The notes under the pieces were generated by a model that ran no database searches, was not told the DNA's origin, and was given only the letters and a program-made list of their open reading frames with translations. A stretch of DNA of 64,000 nt from Bacteroidia bacterium (GTDB taxonomy: Bacteria > Bacteroidota > Bacteroidia > J057 > JADKCL01), in NCBI GenBank assembly GCA_020635905.1, contig JACJYV010000010.1, positions 124,001-188,000 of the forward strand, given 5' to 3'. The position numbers were made by a program, and so were the translations under genes. Positions 61,555-64,000 of this stretch are shown here, piece after piece. Every line of letters starts with the position of its first letter. Within the stretch, counting starts at the first letter, position 1.

Positions 61555-62451
61555 TCAGAAGCTGAAAAAGCAACCACCCAGGAAGGCGGAACCTTCCTTT
61601 TCACCAGTCATTTTTTGTGCAAAGGGAATCTGGGCAGTACCTGTGAGGGAAAATTTACCCAGATACAGCTCGAATCCTGCTTTACCAGCGGCATAAATGC
61701 CTCCACTACCCGGGTATTCAAAACCCAGCAGATGATCCGGGGCGGCCCATTCTGAAAAAAGTCCAACCAGGGGATAGAAAACCTGGCCGCCTGATTCGGA
61801 ATTGATCACGTAACGCAGGGTCAGGTCGAGATTGAGGCGCTCCCCAAAGCGAAAATGGTGGGCATTTGGGGTGAAATACCGCCCTGTGACAAGTGCATTC
61901 AGTCCAAATTTCCCTATTCCTACGAGATAATTGGCCCCGGTAAATAACCCAAAAGCACCCGTGCCGGGTTGCAGGGTATGGTCCAGTGAGCCCCACTGGT
62001 CCAGTTGCCGGAAACTGCCCGTGGGCAGGCTGCTGCCGCCGCGCCAAAACAGGCGGTGGGTGGCTTTGCCCGAATCAGTGGCCAGTATTTGAAAAAGCTG
62101 GAAATCTCCGCCCAAAATCAGATCTCCCAGACCCTGGTAAACGACGGGCTCGCTCTGGCTGTCGTTGCTCTGGTTGCGGTTGAGAGGAAGCAATCCCCAC
62201 AACCTCACTTTCGGACTGGGGCAATAACGTCCCATGAGGTCAATCCCCTGAAATACTTCCCGGGAAGTATGTTGGATGCCGCCGCCATGGTCGTGCGACC
62301 CTGAAATGGAGCGGTAGCGATATCTCAGCCCGATCTGATTCAGGTTGTAATTGGGATTGAGTCCAAAGTAAAAGCTGCATATATCGCAGGCCCGGGTCTG
62401 AAAACCCGTGAAGGTGAGGAGGGCCAGCAAAGCAAGTATTTTGATTTTCAT
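61555..62451 (-). CDS. Putative outer membrane protein of the MbnP/MauG locus
   Basis: A 298-residue protein with signal peptide MKIKILALLALLTFTGFQTRA. The mature part starts CDICSFYFGLNPNYNLNQIGLRYRYR, with a CxxC that may bind copper or haem. The rest looks like alternating beta strands ending aromatic (GGCFFSF at the end), as in an outer membrane barrel or transporter-like protein. It lies 24 bases after the MauG-like peroxidase gene and is the third member of that operon. Family and role are inferred from position. Confidence 0.7.
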   Translation of the reverse strand: MKIKILALLALLTFTGFQTRACDICSFYFGLNPNYNLNQIGLRYRYRSISGSHDHGGGIQHTSREVFQGIDLMGRYCPSPKVRLWGLLPLNRNQSNDSQSEPVVYQGLGDLILGGDFQLFQILATDSGKATHRLFWRGGSSLPTGSFRQLDQWGSLDHTLQPGTGAFGLFTGANYLVGIGKFGLNALVTGRYFTPNAHHFRFGERLNLDLTLRYVINSESGGQVFYPLVGLFSEWAAPDHLLGFEYPGSGGIYAAGKAGFELYLGKFSLTGTAQIPFAQKMTGEKEGSAFLGGCFFSF

Positions 62452-62475
62452 TTTTTTTGAGAGGGTAACGGGGAA

Positions 62476-63519
62476 TTATTCTTCAGAAAAGGCGGGATTC
62501 TGCAGAAAATCCTGATCCGTAAGTGCGTGAAGGAAGTTGTAAAGGTCTGTGCGCTCGGTGGTTGTGAGGGTGAATCCGGTAATAAATTCGCTTTGGTTGG
62601 GATGCCCTTTGCCGCCCGAGGCGTAGTGGTCGATCACCTGCCAAAGGTCGGTGAGACTGCCGTCGTGCATGTAGGGGGCCGTGACGGCCACATTTCTCAG
62701 GCTGGGTACCTTGAATTTTCCCCGTTCGTCGGGGTTGAGGGTCACCCGGGTGCGCCCCGAGTCCACGTACTGGGCATAGAGCCCGTTATTCTCAAACCCG
62801 TTCTTGCGCAGGTCAAATCCGCCATGACAATGGGTGCAACCCAGTTCGTTGCTTTCAAAAAGCAGCATTCCCCTTTGTTCAGAGGCATTCAGAGCTTCAG
62901 TTTTTCCCTGAAAACGGTATTGATCATACGGATTATTCCCACTTACCAAAATCCTTTCAAAGGCGGCCAGGGCCCGGGTAATGCCAAATGCATCCACTTC
63001 GTCGCGGTCAAAGGCTTCCCTGAAAAGTTGAGGATAAGTTGGATCCAGGTTGAGACGGTCCACCAACTCTTTGAAATTGATTCCCATTTCCACTTCAGCG
63101 GCTACGGGAGCCAGCACCTGCAGTTCAAGCGTAGGCACTCCGCCATCGCGCATGTAGTCTTCATTCCAGGCAAGATTCACCAGGGCAGGCGCATTTCTGA
63201 ATCCCAATCCTCCGTGAACTCCCTCACTGACCCGGTTTCCGTCTGTAAATCCAAGATTTTGCAGGTGACAAGTGGCGCAGGATACGGTACTGTCAATGGA
63301 CAGGAGAGGATCGTAGAATAATTTTTTGCCGAGAGCCACTCTCCTCGTGGTCAGTGGATTATCGTCCGGGACAGGCATGTCCGGGAATCCGGGGGGAAGT
63401 TCAAGCGGGTAGGGCTCGTACATGGGCATACGCAACAGGTCATCCTGCCGGCAGGATGACAGGATAAGGGAAATGCCCAGGGCGAGCATTGCCTGGCGTA
63501 TGAAGGGAGCCGCAGGCAT
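62476..63519 (-). CDS. Di-haem cytochrome c peroxidase, MauG/MbnH-like
   Basis: A 347-residue lipoprotein (signal MPAAPFIRQAMLALGISLILSSC, lipobox Cys23). Two c-type haem sites are CATCH (with a following HLQNLGFTDGNR) and CTHCH. Further markers are RRVALGKKLFYDPLLS at the start of the fold and VPSLRNVAVTAPYMHDGSL with a distal Met-like ligand. These match the CcpA/MauG superfamily and, given the MbnP-like neighbour, MbnH. In studied cases such enzymes modify a partner protein or use peroxide. Stop-to-start gap to the MbnP gene is three bases. Confidence 0.9.
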   Translation of the reverse strand: MPAAPFIRQAMLALGISLILSSCRQDDLLRMPMYEPYPLELPPGFPDMPVPDDNPLTTRRVALGKKLFYDPLLSIDSTVSCATCHLQNLGFTDGNRVSEGVHGGLGFRNAPALVNLAWNEDYMRDGGVPTLELQVLAPVAAEVEMGINFKELVDRLNLDPTYPQLFREAFDRDEVDAFGITRALAAFERILVSGNNPYDQYRFQGKTEALNASEQRGMLLFESNELGCTHCHGGFDLRKNGFENNGLYAQYVDSGRTRVTLNPDERGKFKVPSLRNVAVTAPYMHDGSLTDLWQVIDHYASGGKGHPNQSEFITGFTLTTTERTDLYNFLHALTDQDFLQNPAFSEE

Positions 63520-63522
63520 ATA

Positions 63523-64000
63523 TCAGTTTTGCTTGATCGCAGCGGCTACATTATTCTGAAAGCGCTGAGCCAGCGGAAAATCACCCGTGGTATGGGTAAA
63601 ATTCTCGTTCACATCCCAAAACCTGATCGTATCAGATGGATTGTAGAAGACGTCCTGAAAATCCAGGCTGAAACTGGTAACCACCGTTTGTTCATTGGCC
63701 AGGGTAAAGGGTTGATCCGTGAAGGACAATTCGCGGTAAAGCGAATCAAGGCCTGTATGGTAAATGAAGGTGGTGAAACTGCCACTCAGATCGCTGTCGC
63801 CATAGCCATCCAACTTCACAAAAATGTATTTGCTGGACCAGGACCAGTACATGTTGGTGAGGGAGCTGAGGGGGTGGCTGCTGCCAAAGGTCGAAGGATC
63901 CAGGGCATTCAGACTGTCGTCTAGTCCCAGGCCAAAGCGCAGGCCTTTGTAATTCCCTGCAGGGATATTGTGAAAGGTAACGCTGTAGCTGGGGGCGCTT
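63523..64000 (-). CDS. MbnP family protein (C-terminal 159 residues, cut by the window edge)
   Basis: Partial gene entering from the right edge. The visible part has IPAGNYKGLRFGLGLDDSLN, then SSLTNMYWSWSSKYIFVKLDG, which is the MbnP signature (M-Y-W-x-W...), and continues to a C-terminus ending AAAIKQN. MbnP proteins are copper-associated secreted/lipoproteins, commonly paired with MbnH. The coding frame has one spare base at the edge. It is first of the three-gene mbnP-mbnH-outer-membrane operon. Confidence 0.85.
   Translation of the reverse strand, partial: SAPSYSVTFHNIPAGNYKGLRFGLGLDDSLNALDPSTFGSSHPLSSLTNMYWSWSSKYIFVKLDGYGDSDLSGSFTTFIYHTGLDSLYRELSFTDQPFTLANEQTVVTSFSLDFQDVFYNPSDTIRFWDVNENFTHTTGDFPLAQRFQNNVAAAIKQN

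Overview
The window looks like a chromosome segment of a member of the Bacteroidota, probably a Saprospiria/Lewinella-like lineage. The evidence is the repeated type IX secretion (T9SS) C-terminal sorting domains of both type A and type B (CHU_C), SprB-like and PKD repeats, a MbnP/MauG pair, an AMP nucleosidase of the short Bacteroidota form, start codons that mostly lack Shine-Dalgarno sequences, and several TAnnTTTG -7 promoter motifs. Base composition is near 50% GC and the housekeeping genes look native. The lineage below phylum is an inference.

Layout. 1-5.4 kb: housekeeping. A leftward leucine dehydrogenase / nusB / isocitrate dehydrogenase cluster faces away from a rightward thrS-infC-rpmI-rplT translation operon, in which infC appears to start at AUA. 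5.4-11 kb: a DUF4197 lipoprotein whose terminator is followed directly by a complete group IIC intron with its maturase, then a lipoprotein, AMP nucleosidase and RtcA. 11-17 kb: two T9SS cargo proteins and an HTTM membrane protein. 17-19.8 kb: a bifunctional aldolase/dehydrogenase coupled to a second short-chain dehydrogenase. 19.8-22.7 kb: palindromic intergenic repeats and a cluster of small SUKH-type immunity genes with no toxin, including truncated duplicates. 23.3-25.7 kb: a head-to-head array of 22-bp repeats split by an IS3-family element, whose removal restores a perfect repeat unit.

25.7-42.6 kb: a 2212-residue T9SS type B adhesin with a glycine-rich block and nine Ig-like repeats, a cyclophilin carrying a T9SS-like tail, a TlpA-like thioredoxin, two envelope proteins, an M43 metalloprotease and a hybridless histidine kinase/receiver pair. 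Several families of intergenic tandem repeats lie between them. 42.6-49.6 kb: two tandem 1130-residue beta-helix T9SS proteins, clearly a gene duplication. 50.6-55.9 kb: a putative clan CD (caspase-fold) protein with a lipoprotein partner, an NAD-binding epimerase-like protein, a second HTTM gene pair and a ParE-type toxin-antitoxin module. 56-64 kb: tRNA-Ser(UGA), a carboxypeptidase-regulatory-like secreted protein, a putative NlpC/P60-like protein, a TolB-like lipoprotein, an M28 aminopeptidase with a PDZ domain, and the start of a copper/haem-type MbnP-MbnH operon that runs off the right edge.

As a whole, the region is a surface- and secretion-rich accessory stretch between conserved translation genes. 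The features most worth following up are the inverted 22-bp repeat array with its IS insertion, the orphan SUKH cluster with recombined 5' ends, and the caspase-like protein whose N-terminus resembles those of DUF4157 proteins.
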